NCBI GenBank assembly: GCA_949357655.1
Contig: CASHTG010000015.1
Span: forward strand, 1,798,001-1,862,000
Length of the DNA stretch: 64,000 bases
Direction of reading: 5' to 3'
DNA from: Parascedosporium putredinis
Lineage: Eukaryota > Ascomycota > Sordariomycetes > Microascales > Microascaceae
Positions within the stretch are counted from its first letter, which is position 1, and each line of letters begins with the position of its first letter. The notes below the pieces were generated by a model. That model had not been told where the DNA came from, searched no databases, and was given only the letters and a program-made list of their open reading frames with translations. Shown here piece by piece: positions 38,945 through 52,579 of this stretch. The translations under genes were made by a program, and so were the position numbers.

Positions 38945-40805
38945 ATGGTGTCGTTTTCCTGCGAGGTGAGTAAACTACACACTCTTGTCTTTTCTTAGTC
39001 CGAGCCGATCCCCATAATAGCATCAAGCAATAAGTTGGCTTTGCCAATTCAACCTTGCTATCTTGCCATGTACCCCTATTAGCGGCGCTTGGAATTTGTC
39101 CCAAACCACCCACCCTCCCTCACACCACTACGCCAACTCCTACACGGCTCCCGTCAGGAACCTGCCCCTCGCGCCCCTCGCGCCCCCGGTCCCCCAATTC
39201 TCACTATTGCCCTGGCCACCCTCCAGACACACACCCCCTCCCCACTCCTCCCACTCCCTTTGATCATCCTCCATGGTCCGTCACCTGTCTCGTCTTGTCC
39301 TCGTCCGTCTGCCGCTCCAATTTCCCAATCCCGATATATCAGACGCCACCCCCTTCCCTCCATCATCCGTCATCTGTGTAAATTACCAGCTCACGTCGTG
39401 TTTCTGTTTATTTGTCCAACCTGTCCGCGATCACCAACGCTAACCTTGCGCCGTTCTATCTTCTCGAACCTGCCAGTCGTGTGGTGATGTTTTGACCAAG
39501 AAGAAGCTCGATCAACATCGAAACCGCTGCCACGGCGCAACTTATACCTGCATTGATTGCATGGTTTATTTCCCTGGTACCACCTATCGTTCTCACACAG
39601 TATGCCTGAGCCTCACCACTTGCCTCTGCGCCCACGCGAAGCTTTGCGCGTTGGGTCGTGGTCTCCTTGCGGTCTGCGCAGTGACGCTAATCTTAATGGA
39701 TACAGAGCTGTATTAGCGAAGAGCAAAAATATCAAGGCGCTTTGTATAAAAACAAGAAGGCCAAGACCGCACCTGCCCCTGCCGACCCTGTCGAATACAT
39801 CGAACCCCCGATGCCGAGCAAGATGAGCCGCAAAAGCTATGTGGAGGACGTTCCGGACAACGTGTCTGATACCTACGGCGACTACGAGGATAATAGCGAC
39901 GATGATCATAGGTCGCCCATCGAGCCGCTCCCCAAGGCCCCGACGCCTCCTCCCGTCCCTGAGATGGTCAACGTCTTTGACTTCCTCGTCGCCAGCAACA
40001 CCCCAACGCGTCGCAGGTCGCCTTTGCTCGCGAAGAGACCCAATTAGTACGGTACGATTACGACGCCAATGAGTGCCTTGTCGAAGGTGACGAGTTGGTC
40101 CAGTACGGCGCTGGACCCATCCCCGCCACCGCGTACCAGACTCCCGCTGCCAAAGTTGCGCGGAAAAAGAGCAAGGAAGGAACCGATGTCAAGACCGACA
40201 AGAAGCGCAAGCGACTTCACATCGAGACCGACCAAGTCATGACTGATGCGCCCCCGTTCTTCACTCTGGCCTTACTGGTGGCCTGAATCGCATGATGCGA
40301 CCCATCTTCCCCCTCACCTGACTATTCTGGCGGTGACGCCGCACCCACGAGCCCCATCAAGAAATCGAAGCACTCGAAGGGCTCCAAGGCTAGCCGCCAG
40401 GAGGCTGCTTCATCTATTGGCAATAATCTGCTCTCCATGATGACTGCTGGAACCAAGCCCAAGACCAAGAAGAAGAAGCCGACCGATAAGAAGACGCGCG
40501 CGCGTGCCGACAAGGCGACGAAGCTCATCGAGTACCGACCCAGCTCCCGCGATAGCAAGAACGAAGCTACCAATGATGGACAGATGGTCGTTTTCAAACC
40601 CCGCGCCGACCTGTTCCTCAGCTACATCACCAAGGGACCTGGAAGTGAGCGCGGCTGCAGCATGAACAAGGTGCTCAAGCGCTACCACCGGGACAGGTCC
40701 CAAGACCGCGAGGGCTTAGGAAAGCTTGCTGAAGAGAAGGAGCTCTGGCGCAGCCTTCGCATGCGGAAGAACGAGCGCGGTGAGATTGTCCTGTTCACTG
40801 TCTAG
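38945..40805 (+). CDS. LYAR-type C2HC zinc-finger protein (frame broken)
   Basis: LYAR proteins are nucleolar zinc-finger proteins linked to ribosome biogenesis and growth. Exons are 38945-38965, 39477-39599 and 39706-40805, all phase 0, so the first intron is 511 bp. Spliced, the start reads MVSFSCE-SCGDVLTKKKLDQH, then TYTCIDCMVYFPGTTYRSHT-SCISEEQKYQ. This is the two-finger LYAR pattern, split by introns in the usual fungal way. An acidic middle follows (YGDYEDNSDDD), then Lys-rich segments (PKTKKKKPTDKKTRAR) and a C-terminal basic domain ending RSLRMRKNERGEIVLFTV. Three C runs (40001-40004, 40251-40255, 40309-40313) are short by 1, 1 and 2 bases. Restoring them gives 415 residues in one frame. 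Confidence 0.92.
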
Positions 40806-41871
40806 CGACGTGAGGGACTGCGGAACCGCGACTCTCTGCCCCAAGAGAACAATACAATGGGAAAACAAACCGAACCGGACAATCCTCTTCCCCATGCAAA
40901 AGCAAAAAGAAAAGAAAAATACAAATACAGCAGGCATTACAGAAAAATGAGAAAAATCCCCCACAACTATACCACGGCGTCACAACGAGGAATGTAATGA
41001 ATTGGGCATATATGGACACGGCGTTTCTGGTTATTTTCTTTTTATCTTTTTATTTTTTTTTATCATCTTATTTTTTTCTTTCATCTCAAGATTTTTTTGG
41101 GGCGGTTGAAGAGACTACAAATCTGGAGGTGTCCGCGTTGTCGTTTCCTCGATGGCCGTTTCTCCTTCATGTATGTTGGAACGATGGAGAAGGCTAGCAA
41201 CCTGTGCTGTTGAGAAGAGGGTCTAATATTTTCGGCGGGCTTCCGTCACATGTATTTTCCTTCTTGACACCCTCTTCTCCTTCCGGAGCGATTGCAAACG
41301 TGCTCAAACAGACTTGAGCTATAGAGCTCAAATCACAACACGAGCAGCTGAAAGGCACTATATCCGCGCTTCAAGCGTTTCCTTTGGGGTTGCTTTTCTT
41401 TTTCTTTTTTTCTATTGATGGCCGAATCGGCATTTCATAGGAAGCTCTTTTCATTTCTTTCCTTTCCCGCGCTTGCACCGAATGTTGCCGGCGCTTTCTT
41501 ACTTTGAAGTTGTTCTCTTGTGGCTGTGTTAATATTGTTTGACTACTGTATCCGGCCGGGGATAGTCTCTCGTAGACTACCGAGCCCCTTTGTCTTCTCC
41601 ATTTGGACATGTGCGGGCGTGGACGTGGGAAGACTTTAGCGGTTGCAATTTTTTCTATTCGAATTTCGCCTTTACGGAATCGGCTCCCCCGTCTTCTTCG
41701 TTCATTTGACGAAGTTCCTTTCTATGATACAGTATGGAGGCATCAGATCAAATAATGCGCAGTCGTTATATCCTTCTATCTCTTTCTCTTGACCCAAGCC
41801 CAGGCCAATGTGTAATTATGTTTTGTACAATGCAAAGTCAAGTGGTGAAGCATATGCGAAGCTCGCGCTTC
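40806..41871. other. Intergenic 1.1 kb between the convergent LYAR-type and PEX10 genes
   Basis: This is 3'-flanking DNA of two genes ending tail to tail. It is T-rich near 41035-41095 and 41395-41415. No gene is seen. Confidence 0.5.
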
Positions 41872-43051
41872 TTAAACAACTCGCAATGGTAGGATGTGTT
41901 GTACCATGGTTTCCCTTCTGCAAAGCGGGCATTCGGGCTTCTCACGCACCCAATCTCCAATGCACTCCCAGCAAAAGATGTGACCACATTGTGTTGCAGA
42001 GGGGTCTTTAAGTTCTTCGAGACACAAGGTACACTTGCGTTGTTGAGCTCCTTTGATGAATCCCATGACCGAATCATTGGATAGATCGTACCGAGCGCTG
42101 GGAAGGATAGGAGTATGCGTCGATCTCTCGACGTTGAGCTTGGCGGGATTGCCACTCGCCGCGCCTGCACCGTTGAGAAGCTGGTTGTTGGAGGCGTAGG
42201 CATTGTCACTGAGAGACACATCCAGCTCGGTTGAGTATGCATCGGAAAGACGACCACGGCTGTGGTGGTGATCGGCTACTGCCGCCGCGGGGCTGGACAA
42301 GACATCTCGGATGTGGAGATATGTCTGTGTGGCGAGCTGAACGACTAAAAGGGCTCCTAGGACCTCATAACCGGCGCGGTCCGGTGTATCGGGTACCTTG
42401 TGAGTAAAGATGTACCTGAAACCGAGCAGGCGTTTGGAGAGCTCGTAGTAGGTCCCCGAGAAGTAAAATACGGCCAGGAGATGGCGTATATGGGCGTGCC
42501 TGAGGTGATGGTGGTGAAGTGGTTCAGCAGGTACCCCAAGATCCTGGCTTCCCTGCTTCGCCCCTTGCCTCGATGCGCGAGCTTCTCGATGCGCGCCTCG
42601 AGCGCGGCGCGAAGCCTGGAGCGCAACCTCGGTAGAACCTTGGCAGCGGCATAGGGCGCCAGAACGGACGCGAGAATGTAGGCAGCCCTCCGGGAGACGG
42701 CGGGCAGGGTGGACGACGGGGCGTGGATCTGGACGACGTCGGTGTACTCTTCGCCAAGGGTTCGGTTGCCGAGGAGGGTCGTGAGGGAAAGATAAAGGAG
42801 GGAGGAGGCGAGCCTGGACTCGTGGGCCCAGGTGTGCGCGGAGCGGGCGCCGAGGACGGAGCGGTGGAGCGAGGAGAGGGCGTTGGCGAGGTAGCCCGTA
42901 AAGTAGGCGTCCTTTTGGTGCGCCCTTATGATGTCGGGGGCGGCGGCGTAGGGAAAGGTGTCGCGGGCGAGGTGCGCGACGGCGAGAGTTTAGGGCCTAG
43001 GATGGGCTTTTCGGTGGGCAATGCCGTCGGAGGCGCCTCTGCGCTGTCCAT
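41872..43051 (-). CDS. PEX10: Pex10, RING-finger peroxisomal E3 ligase component (two frame breaks)
   Basis: Pex10 forms, with Pex2 and Pex12, the RING ubiquitin-ligase complex in the peroxisome membrane that recycles the import receptor Pex5. The N-terminal family motif FPYAAAPDIIRAHQKDAYF is present, followed by RSVLGARSAHTWAHESR, TLLGNRTLGEEYTDVVQI and TITSGTPIYAISLAVFYFSG. A C-terminal C3HC4 RING runs from CTLCLEEL through CGHIFCWECI to PECPLC at about residues 340-380, with the typical end HILPLRVV. The gene has no intron. One base is missing in the A run at 42989-42991 (T's on the + strand) and one in a short C run near 42500. Restored, it is 393 residues, normal for Pex10. The start at 43051 is the ATG that joins the conserved frame after the first repair. 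Confidence 0.94.
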
Positions 43052-43825
43052 TGTCGGATTGTGTGATGACATGAGGGAGGGGGTCCGGGGCGCGAGTGGT
43101 GGGAGCGGACAATAGATGAATTTCGGTGGGAGCTCGCGGCGAGTGCGGGGAGGGGAGGGAAAGATAAAACCCAGGCGAGGGATATAGAATAATCGATCGA
43201 AAAATGGTTAGTCGCGGCCTTTTGTTGGGTGGTAATGGGTTATGAGCTGGTTGAGGAGTTGGGGTTCGTTGAAGAGTGCTTGGTTCGGCATCGTGATGTA
43301 AGTCAGTGATCGCACTGAGCCTCGGCTGCTGGAATTGAAAGTTAGCTCTCGGGAGAGCGAAGCGCGTTGCCTCTGGCCGAGGGACATATCACGTGTCCTG
43401 CATATTTTTAGTGCATTGTGAGCTGGCAAGCTCGAGCTCCTTTCACAAACTCGAGTGGTACTTTGTAGATATTGATTGTCTGTATGACTAATCACAATGA
43501 CCCCTTTTGGCTTGATGACGCCGCTCACATCAGATGCCAGGAGCTGAACCCCGATGCAATCGATAAGACAAGTCGAGATTAGACACCTCAGCAAGCCTCT
43601 TCCCCCTGAGCCAACTGAATACGAAAAATTGTTTCTTTCTTCGTGCTCATCCTAACAGGAGGACCCAACGCGACCTGCCCGTCTTCCACTCCGGTTTGCC
43701 TTCACATTCCCCACCGAAGGATTCTTGATGATTCTGGAGGGGAATTGGCGGCGTTTACGTCCTCTATCTCCCCATAGATGAAACGCGACCGAACCCGCGT
43801 GTGTGTATCGATATAGTCTTGAGCA
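43052..43825. promoter_or_regulatory. Shared upstream region of PEX10 and the ERD1-like gene
   Basis: This gap of 774 bp between two divergent start codons must contain both promoters. No ORF of interest is present (the 128-codon minus ORF at 43594-43208 has no recognisable content), and no specific binding motif could be assigned. Confidence 0.5.
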
Positions 43826-45123
43826 ATGAGCAACGATCACGATGGTCACGAGCTCGACTCGTTCGGCCTGCGCTTCCCTCTACCGTACAGAGTTGGGTTC
43901 ATAATTGTTGCAGGTATGAAGCGCCATCCTAATCGCACCAGCTCAATGGTTTCCCGTTGCATCAAACGGACGCGCTCGCTAATTACCATTTTTTCTTTCT
44001 CCGAATAGGCATCTGGGGTTGGGGTGTCAATCTCCATCTCCTCTACCAGTTCCGGATAGATGTTCCCGCGCTCATCCGATATCCGCCTCGGTCGTCCACG
44101 AACCACGCACCTCATCACGTCTCAGCGTACCGGCTCGCCGCCCTGATCTCGGTCTTGTTTTGCTTGTCCCTCCTCACATTCTGGACTTTTACCGGCGGAA
44201 GCCCCGAACGCGTCGTTGCGTACGACTGGATGCCCGTGAGCTTTCTCGCATCACTGTGCATTCTCTTCCTCGCGCCCGTCCGTAGTTTTATTCATGGCGG
44301 CCGTAGCCGGTTCATCGCGACCCTCAAGCGCATCTCTGTCGGCGGGCTGGCCGAATCTAAAGATGGAAAGTTTGGCGACATTATCCTCGCCGATGCGTTG
44401 ACGAGCTACGCCAAGGTCCTCGCAGATCTGTACGTCGTGATGTCGACGTTTTTGACGCCCAAGGTGTCGGCCACGGAGGTCCCGAACCGTTCCGGGGCCA
44501 TCGTCCCTATCATCGTGGCAATTCCCAGCCTGATCCGGCTTCGGCAGTGCCTTATTGAGTACTTTCGAGTGCGACGGTCGCCGCACAACGCAGCTACGGG
44601 CTGGGGTGGCCAACATCTCGCCAACGCGCTCAAGTATTCGACGGCATTCCCGGTCATCATTCTGGCGGCTCTCATCTCCCGCGTACCCGCGGATCAGCCT
44701 AACTACGAGCTCAACCGCGCGTGGGTTATAGCCTCGCTCATCCAGTCCTCATTCACGTTCTACTGGGACGTCGCCAAGGATTGGGACCTCACCCTGTTCA
44801 CGTCCGCAAGGGAGCGGTTTTCGGCCGAGTACCCTGCGGGGTTGAGGTGGAGAACGGTATTCGAGCCGTGGGCCTACTATGCTGTTATCGCGTTGGACCT
44901 CGTCCTCCGTTTCACGTGGGTGTTTCGACTCGGCCCTGGCCTAGTTCGGCTCCGCGATAGAGAGAAGACGGTATTCCTCCTGCAATTTGTCGAGGTCTTT
45001 AGGCGATGGGTTTGGATCTTTTTCCGAGTAGAGACGGAATGGGTCCGGAGCACATCCTCTGGGCTAGGCCTTGATGACATTTTGCTCGGCGACTACGATG
45101 GTAAACATGACGACGAGGACTAA
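43826..45123 (+). CDS. ERD1: Erd1-like EXS-domain membrane protein
   Basis: Erd1 is a Golgi membrane protein of the EXS family; in yeast it is needed for retention of ER lumenal proteins and for Golgi glycosylation and phosphate recycling. Exons are 43826-43913 and 44009-45123, and the 95-bp intron splits a Gly codon in phase 1. The protein starts MSNDHDGHELDSFGLRFPLP and has several membrane segments (AALISVLFCLSLLTFW, FLASLCILFLAPV, AFPVIILAALIS). EXS features include IPSLIRLRQCLIEYF, GGQHLANALKYSTAFPVI, FTFYWDVAKDWDL and EVFRRWVWIFFRVETEW. Length is 400 residues, typical for the family. The frame is intact throughout, unlike most neighbours. It is divergent from PEX10. Confidence 0.93.
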
Positions 45124-48100
45124 GCTACGTTGAACATTTCTCACTGGCCTTTCTCGTAGGCATAGGGTATAACTGTATGAGAAATGTGGACAAGGACTAT
45201 GCCAAGGTGAAGACGATGCCACGAATTGGCGCAAAATATAGATAGAGGTCCTATGATGGATGGTTGCTTCCACCACCGGCCATACTGGCGAGGCTACGAT
45301 TAGGCGAAAATGTACATTATGGTATAACTCACGGGATCTAGATATGGTCTATTTGAATTCAAAGTTTGGGGGCTAATGCGCAGTGCTCAGCCCAATGAAC
45401 TGTGCTATATCATCATCATGTGCAAGAAGAGATGGCAGGTGAAAGGGATGTGCAAACCTAGGCTAGACTTGCCATGGAGGAAGACCTTCTCCAGGGTTGT
45501 CGCCGAGGTCTGATCATAACTCAAATAGCTTGTGTATACCCAGGTATCGTAGATGTGTCGTACGTTTTCAAGCCACCGAAGCCGCCATTATCCAACCATA
45601 TAAGCCACCTTCATAGGAAGCTTACTCCTAACACCAACCAGGATGAAGGGGTAGGCGTGAGGGGATAAGCTAATCGACAACGACGATTGCCTCTCAGCTC
45701 AACATTCGATACCGCGGTCATCTGCTGACACGTATGCATCTAGCCCGACAATATAAAGCGTCACCCAAGCCCAATATCATTCATTATCTCTACGTCATGG
45801 AAGGGGCCCTTTGTTTGGTTGGAGATTTCCGCTTGAACGGTCCGCCATTGTCAACAAGAGGCACCGGTTGAAGGCATTCGCGCCCTCTCGCGTACACCTC
45901 ACTCATCTCGAGACCGGGTTGAAAAGGCATCGTTTCGAAGCAAGTGAAGTAGATGGAATGGCCACTGGTGGATACCTACTCAACAAAAAACATGCAAAGT
46001 GATGTGATGCGTGAGAGCTGCTATGAAGAGAGTTGGGCTCATTGATGAAACAGCTAACAAGAGCCAGTTCAGCCCGGGTTTCACGATATGCATCCTATTC
46101 CCTCTTTTTCATTTACTCCCTTCTCCTCCCCACGGCATTGCTTTTTCCGTTTGTAGACCTTCTCGTATGACAGGCTACTCGCTCGAGATTCCCCAGCCTC
46201 CCTCCTCTGGGCGTCCAATGCGTGTGCTGAAAGTGGCGCAAGGCCTTTAAGGCGGCGGGGTGAGAACCCGAGGGCCGGCGGGTGCTAGGCCGGCGCACGA
46301 GGATGCAGCGTGTGTGGCCCTGGAGGCTGGGAGCTGGAGGGGGTCTCACACTGGCGCATCTGCGGTTCCAAATGATGACGCTCCTTCCACCCGCGTATGA
46401 CCAAATAAAGTGAAGAAGAAGACTCGGCGGATATAGAAGAAAAGAATCAAGGGAGCGGGGTAGCTTGTGATGTTTCGAGTTTGAGGTTGAGACCTAGATC
46501 CATGGCCGAGCAGAAGTCGGGGAGGAGAGGCATGTGAAACCGGGGAGAAGAAACACAAAGGAACAACATACGGTTGAATAGCTAACACGAGGTCTCTCAG
46601 CTCCAGGACACTCAATCCCTTGATTATGTTTAATTCTTAATTTTTTCTACCCTAGTTTCTCATACACGAGGACGGGAAGTGTCCATGTGGAGAGCTGGAG
46701 GTGCGGGCCGGAGGGGAAAATCCGAAGCCCCGGGGTTTGAGAGAAATCGATGGCTGCTGATGCGGGCTCCCGGCGGGGCAGCCAGTTGGGCGTGGGGAGG
46801 CAGGTGGTGGGGGCGGAGGGGGCGCATCGAAGCGAAGCGATCACGAGCAGCACCTTACATCCAATACTTTACAACTTTAAGAGGACGGTGGACTGGCCCG
46901 GAGGGGTTAAATGGGAAGCGCCGGGAATATCCATGCCAAGTTTATCCTCTGGCCACATGTCGGGTCCTCCGTAGGGCAGTTGATGGGTGGATATGAAGGG
47001 AGATTAATTACTTTCCACCAACGCGGCGTCAGCTGGGACGAGAGCATGCGGAAGGTGATGGATCAGGTTCAAGACGGATAATATTCAAGGAAAAAAGACA
47101 CTTGTGGCCCTACTTGTGGACGTCATCGATGCAATAGATTGGTGCTTCGTACAGATTAGATTCCCGTGGTGTCGGGAGGGGGCCAAGTCTCCCAAGTCCC
47201 TCCTTCCCCACAGCCGTCGTTCAAGTCCGAGGCCGTTCTTACTGCCCGATTGGGGAAGGGGATACTGGCGTGTCTCTACCTTTGAAGTGCCTCGGGCTTT
47301 AGCGTAGGTGGGCGGGTGCGGTGAAGGGAGGGGAAAGTGAAATCGGTGGGGTGGGTGGAATGGAAGCCGCGAAGGGGAAGGAGCACTAGAGGGGAGAGGA
47401 GACGGAGAACTCTAAACTTGGAGGAGACCGAGCCTGCAGGAAGAAGAAGGAGAAAACAAAAATAAGAAGAAAAAGGGAAAGCGATTGGAAAGGAGACCCA
47501 AAAGAAAAAAAGAAAAAAAGGAAGAAAAAAAAGAAAGAAAGCCCAACCACCGTCTAAAACAGAGACATAAGGTGGAAGCAGCAAGGACGAGCAGACGACC
47601 CCAGTCTTGTGATACGTTGAGGGCAATTTACATTTACATTGATGGAGCTGGTCGCCCCGGGTTTAGCAAGATTTCCATGGAACGCAAGCCACCATGTCGC
47701 CGCACGGCCCAGTATCTCCTGCTGGGGGCAAATGTACAAGGTGGCACGAAGTCTTGGTGGAAAACATCCACCATGGATCAAACAGATCAAATGGATCCAT
47801 CTATTTGATCTGAGGGTTTCCAAGTGCCCTGCCTTGATACTTGGAAAGCAGCCAGCTGAGCCTGTCCAGGCAACATAGCACAAGCAAGGTCAGGCAAGAG
47901 CAGCGCAAGGCAAGCAAGGGAGAAATACTCTCACACGCAGCACTGAGTTTTGGGAGGGGCAGCCACGACGGTGGACGACGGTGGTTGCCGCAGGTCACAA
48001 GTTGGTCCAAAATAGTATCGGATGCAGCGAAGCGAGATATGGCTTTGCTTAGCTCCCTCTGTCTGCCAAAAAAAAACGATTGCACCCTTGGCCTGCTGAG

Positions 48101-51100
48101 GGGATTGGCCAGGTCCCCCAGCAAATCCTTCCGCATTCCGATCTGATAGCCCCAGACCGGGAATGCAATGCAACAAGGGTTCCCACGGCACGGCGGGGAA
48201 CGGAACGCGGAATATAGATGAGCTTGGATCGAATATACCTAGCCAGACCCGGGATCTGGACCCCTCACCACAAGCCCCAACAACATCAAGTCCATGGACG
48301 TCCTTTTATCATTATTATCCATCCATCCATGTTGACACCTTGGCTGACAAGGCCGCAGCCCGGGCACCCAAAAATTCGAATCCTTCCTTGGTTGATTGGC
48401 TTCCTCTTCGCCTAGCCTATACCAGATCAACGTCTTCTTGCGACGATGCTTGGTCTGGTTCATTCCGGCCGATGCAACAGCTCGCTTAAGCAGACCTCGC
48501 AGGAAAAGAAATGCGTCCAACGTATTACAGCAGGCTCGAGGGTAACACTCCATCCATGTTTCCGTTGCCTCTTTCATTTCGCCGATGATCATTTGGAATC
48601 AAACGCGTCCTCTCTGTGTGATACATCTTCTCCTCTTCTCTCACTCTGACCTGTTACCCTTATTTCCTGGTTTCCCTTTTCTCACTCCTCCTTTCTGTTT
48701 TCAACCACCCCTCCTTTGTTTACGCCCGTGCACTGGCTTGCTACGAATATGGGATGCCATGGGAGGCACCGTGGGCTGTCAAGAAAAGGGACCTCGAAGC
48801 TCGTTCCATGCATTACATGCGCTGCCCTGCAAGGCCGAGCGGGAACGGAGAGCCGACGTGGCTGTTCACCCCAGTATGGTGGCACTGGTGTTAATCTAGA
48901 TTTGATACTCTAGCAGCATCAAAAGTGTACTGTATCGACTGTTGATGAGCCGAGTATTCGAAGATCTCGAACGCTGTCGCCCATGTCATACTGCGTCACC
49001 ATATCCAAGACTCCATCCATCATTTCTACATGTCCCCATCCTCCCAACTCATCCATCCAAGTAACTAGTGTTCCATGATTGGTAATAAGTTTTTTTTGTG
49101 AAAAGAAAAAGAAAAGAAAGAAGGAAAAGAAGAGAGTCGGAGGCCTTCGAGTCATTGGCTTAAAGCTGCCGAGATCCCCGTCAATGGAGGAAGGTAGAAA
49201 GGCCGGGAACTAGGAGGAGGAAAAGCAAGAAGCACCAAAAAAGTGGAAACAAAACCTTTCTTTTGAGCCTCAGGAGGCGAGGCGAGTGCCGGAAGAGAGT
49301 GTTTTCTGCCTGTCTCGCTTGCCCATCTTCCTTTTGTCATTGCTGCAATTAACCGGAGAAACGTGCCCATAAAAAAGAAAGAAGAAGAAGAAAATTGAAC
49401 CAAACGTCACAAGATATCTTCACAGGAGTGGGTGTTTCCAGAGAGCTGGTTCGGCTTGAGCCACCGAGATAGTCCCGCCCCCTGCCCAGAACTACTACAT
49501 ACTTGAAAGCCAAGTTGGCAGTCGGCGATGCCTTTCTTGTCAATGTGTGGGATTTCCACCCTAGGTGTCAATAGCCAAAGTTACATGATGCTAGAGAGAA
49601 GGCATTCGTTGCACGTTGCCCTGCCTCCTTTGGGCGGGGAACGGACACAGAGATGAGCCCGTATGTGGTGGCGCAGATGGTGACAAACCTACCAAAAAGA
49701 GCACCGCCAGTCGCCGGATCCGTACGTAGCTCTTCTGTTTGCAGCTATGAGCAGGTACGTGGCTGTATCCGTGGACGTTTCTGAGAGTTGACCGGTGGAC
49801 TGAAGAGGGAGAAGTAGCTGGGTGTCTCAAAGACAAAAAGACTTGACGGGCACAACGAGCCAACGAGCCCAGCACCCAGCCATCCGGTCGGAGCTTGAGA
49901 GGGATCAAATGGGGATTGTGGGCCTTGGCTGGCCATGGTTCCACCATCAATGGATGGCTCTCCGCCTAGCGCTCCATTTATCTTGACGCCGTCCTCGTTG
50001 CTTGTTGGCGCCGGCGGCTCCTCCTTCGGCTTGATTTCCCACTTTGTTCTCTTAGTTTCACGGTACTTGCTCGTCGACAATGAATCCCGTTGGATCCGAT
50101 GATCCTCAAGATTTTAGTGGCATCGCCGTGAGCGTGGAGCCGCTTGCACTCTGCGGGCACACACTGGCACTTTATGACAAACGTGAAGACATATATATCC
50201 AGATATCGCACCCACGTTTTCTAGAGAACTGTGGTCATGGAGGGGAGGGGAGAAGGGGAATAGATAGGTTCAATATTCCTTCCCATTCTGCCCATCAATG
50301 TGCTGTGGCAGACTATATCTGGTTCCGTGGTCTGTGTGAACAGTGTGTGTGTGTGGGGGAGCGGGGAGGGTCCAGAAGGGAGAAAAGACCCTTATTCGGG
50401 GATTCTGTAATGGAACATTTGAAGCTACGTCAATCAACTTGAGCGGAGCACCCGCCCTCTACGCGCCCACCAAACCGAAAGGGGAGGGTGCAAAAAGCCA
50501 GTGGCGCCTCGACGCTAGTATAGCCACGAACAGGTCCTCGTCGTCCGTACTCTCGGACCGGCGTCTCCATCAAGATCTTGCCGGAAACCAGCCAGTTGGG
50601 GCGGCCCTCATCCACACCATCTCCATCTTTTTCTGTCTTTTTTTTCTCTTTAGCACAAGTAAAGTTTTTTCTTTTCGTAACTTTTCCCTTTTTCTCTCTC
50701 GTTCCTTTGCTACCATCACCTGCCTCGTCTCTCCACTAGGTAGGGATAGAGCTATACGCACCACCACCAAACACGTACCCAATACCAACTCGAGGGTGTG
50801 TGGGAAGAGGGCATGGAATTCTAGTGGAGGGTTATCACTTTAGGAATGCAAGTTTTGGAGAGGCCTGCACCTTCTGACCTTCCGATGGCTTAGGTCAAGA
50901 TGTGCTAAGATTCATGGAGAAACGAAATGACTGATTCCTAAACAGCCAGTCTTACTTCCTGGGCTAGCCAAGGGGAGGGAGCAAGACAATGAAGGGTAGA
51001 GACGAATAGGCAAGATCATCGTTTCTTCAAGGGTGAGGAGAGAGGGAAGAAGAAGCCGGAAAAAAAAAAAGAAAGAAAAAAGAACTTCATACGGTAATCG

Positions 51101-51389
51101 GTAGGTAGCCCGCTCATGGATGCTTTCGAGTCTCGCCCAAATTCAGACTCCTTCGGGATAATCAATGCATCGACTTCCTTTTTCGAACCTCTTTTTCTTT
51201 CTTTTTCCCCAAATCGCCTTTTTTCTTTTCTTTTCTTGTTCTTTTTCTTATGTTTTTTCTTTTCCCACCCCACCCTCTTTGCTCGGTTCACCCACTCTCT
51301 CCCTTGTCCCCCTCTCCCTCTTCCACAAATCATCTAGTCCCCAATAAGTTTCTCACCCTCCCCAAGCCAAAGCCAAACCCATCGATCCT

Positions 51390-51422
51390 AGTGCTGGTGC
51401 TGGTGCTGGTGCTGGTACTGGT
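51390..51422. repeat. (TGCTGG)n short tandem repeat
   Basis: About five copies of the hexamer TGCTGG, the last ones imperfect, lie in noncoding DNA. One frame reads a spurious Leu-Val repeat. Confidence 0.85.
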
Positions 51423-51960
51423 GCGGGGCCTGGCGTGGCAGCTCGTGATACCGAGTCATTGATTTCACTTCCTTTTTAAAACTTGCAGGAGCCCCATCCC
51501 GTCATACCGTAGATACATCGAGGACGTTGTTTTATCGATCCCACATACTATGTATTTGTTCGCCGTCCGTCTCCCTGGCTCGTCAACTTCCTATATCTCT
51601 CACAAACACATCTAAACAGGATGCGCACCTTCTTCTCTGGCTGCATTCCTCCCTACCGCTTCTACATTTTCTGCATTGGTTGATGCACCGCACCACACGG
51701 CCGCCCTCCTTCCATGCTTGCCATATGAGTCCCATGGTTTTTGTTTGTGGCCTCATCCGTTTCCCTACCACCTACGTCTACGCCTCTTCTACCTCGACGA
51801 AACATCAAGCCCCCAATCAGTGGCAGAGTCTTCCTATTCACCCGCCTGCAAGAAACCAAACAACATTGAACGCAACCAAGCTTTCTTCAGCAGCAGCAAT
51901 CTCGACCCTTAGCATCGCTTTCCCGGTTGCACTAGCGGAACCATCAATTTTGGTCCTCTC

Positions 51961-51983
51961 TTTTTTTTTTTTTTTTTTTTTTT
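51961..51983. repeat. Poly-T tract of 23 bases
   Basis: An uninterrupted run of 23 T lies in a C/T-rich leader upstream of the unknown gene at 52580. Its length is notable because coding homopolymers in this window appear shortened. Confidence 0.9.
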
Positions 51984-52579
51984 GGTTGTCTCTTTTCTTT
52001 TTCTTCCCCTTTAACTCGGGCTGCCTTCATCGCCTTGCTTTCTTTCGTTCTTTTTTTCTTTTTCTTTTTTTTTAATCCTTGTCTTTCTTTTGTCCCCAAT
52101 CCTCCTCCTCTTTCTCATCATCCTCATTCTTCCCCTCTCTCTTCTCATCTAGATTGCGCTTTACAACCGGCGAGCCTCTCCGAAAGACAACAAGTGCGCC
52201 TTCCCAGTTGTCCGAGGACAACCCCCTCTTCCCCGCCAACTATTGAGCGGATCCGTTTCCACAAGATCCATCACACTTACTTATATCAAGAGCAAGTGTC
52301 CCCACGCCGACGGCAGAGTCCGCAACGCTCATCCCCCTTTCTCCAAACTTCTCCAAACACCCTTTACAACTTTATCTTGCCCCCTAGCCCCGGCCTACCC
52401 TATCCTCTCGGTACTATTCGTTCACAGGCTACCTCTCGAATCTGGAACGGCAAGGACGAGAGAGCGCCGATATCTCTACTACCAGCAGGGCCATTTTTAC
52501 GGTGACTTGGCTCCAACAACAACGGTGGCAGCCTCCTTTTTCTTCTTCTTTTTTCTTTCTTTCTCTCTAGGCCGTAGCA

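Larger units (their letters stand above)
45124..52579. other. Gene-poor 7.5 kb block
   Basis: No convincing gene is present. ORFs are short, overlap on both strands and contain simple-sequence translations. The block contains GGATCC/TTGATC-type words (for example 47772-47812), A/G-rich runs near 47450-47550 and 51055-51090, a TGCTGG repeat at 51390-51422, and a long poly-T tract at 51961-51983. The last 600-1,000 bp are C/T-rich and probably form the promoter and leader of the next gene. Confidence 0.45.

Noticed and set aside
47450..47550. Possible transposon remnant in the A/G-rich stretch
   Set aside because: No inverted or direct terminal repeats and no transposase-like translation are visible; it is simple purine-rich sequence.
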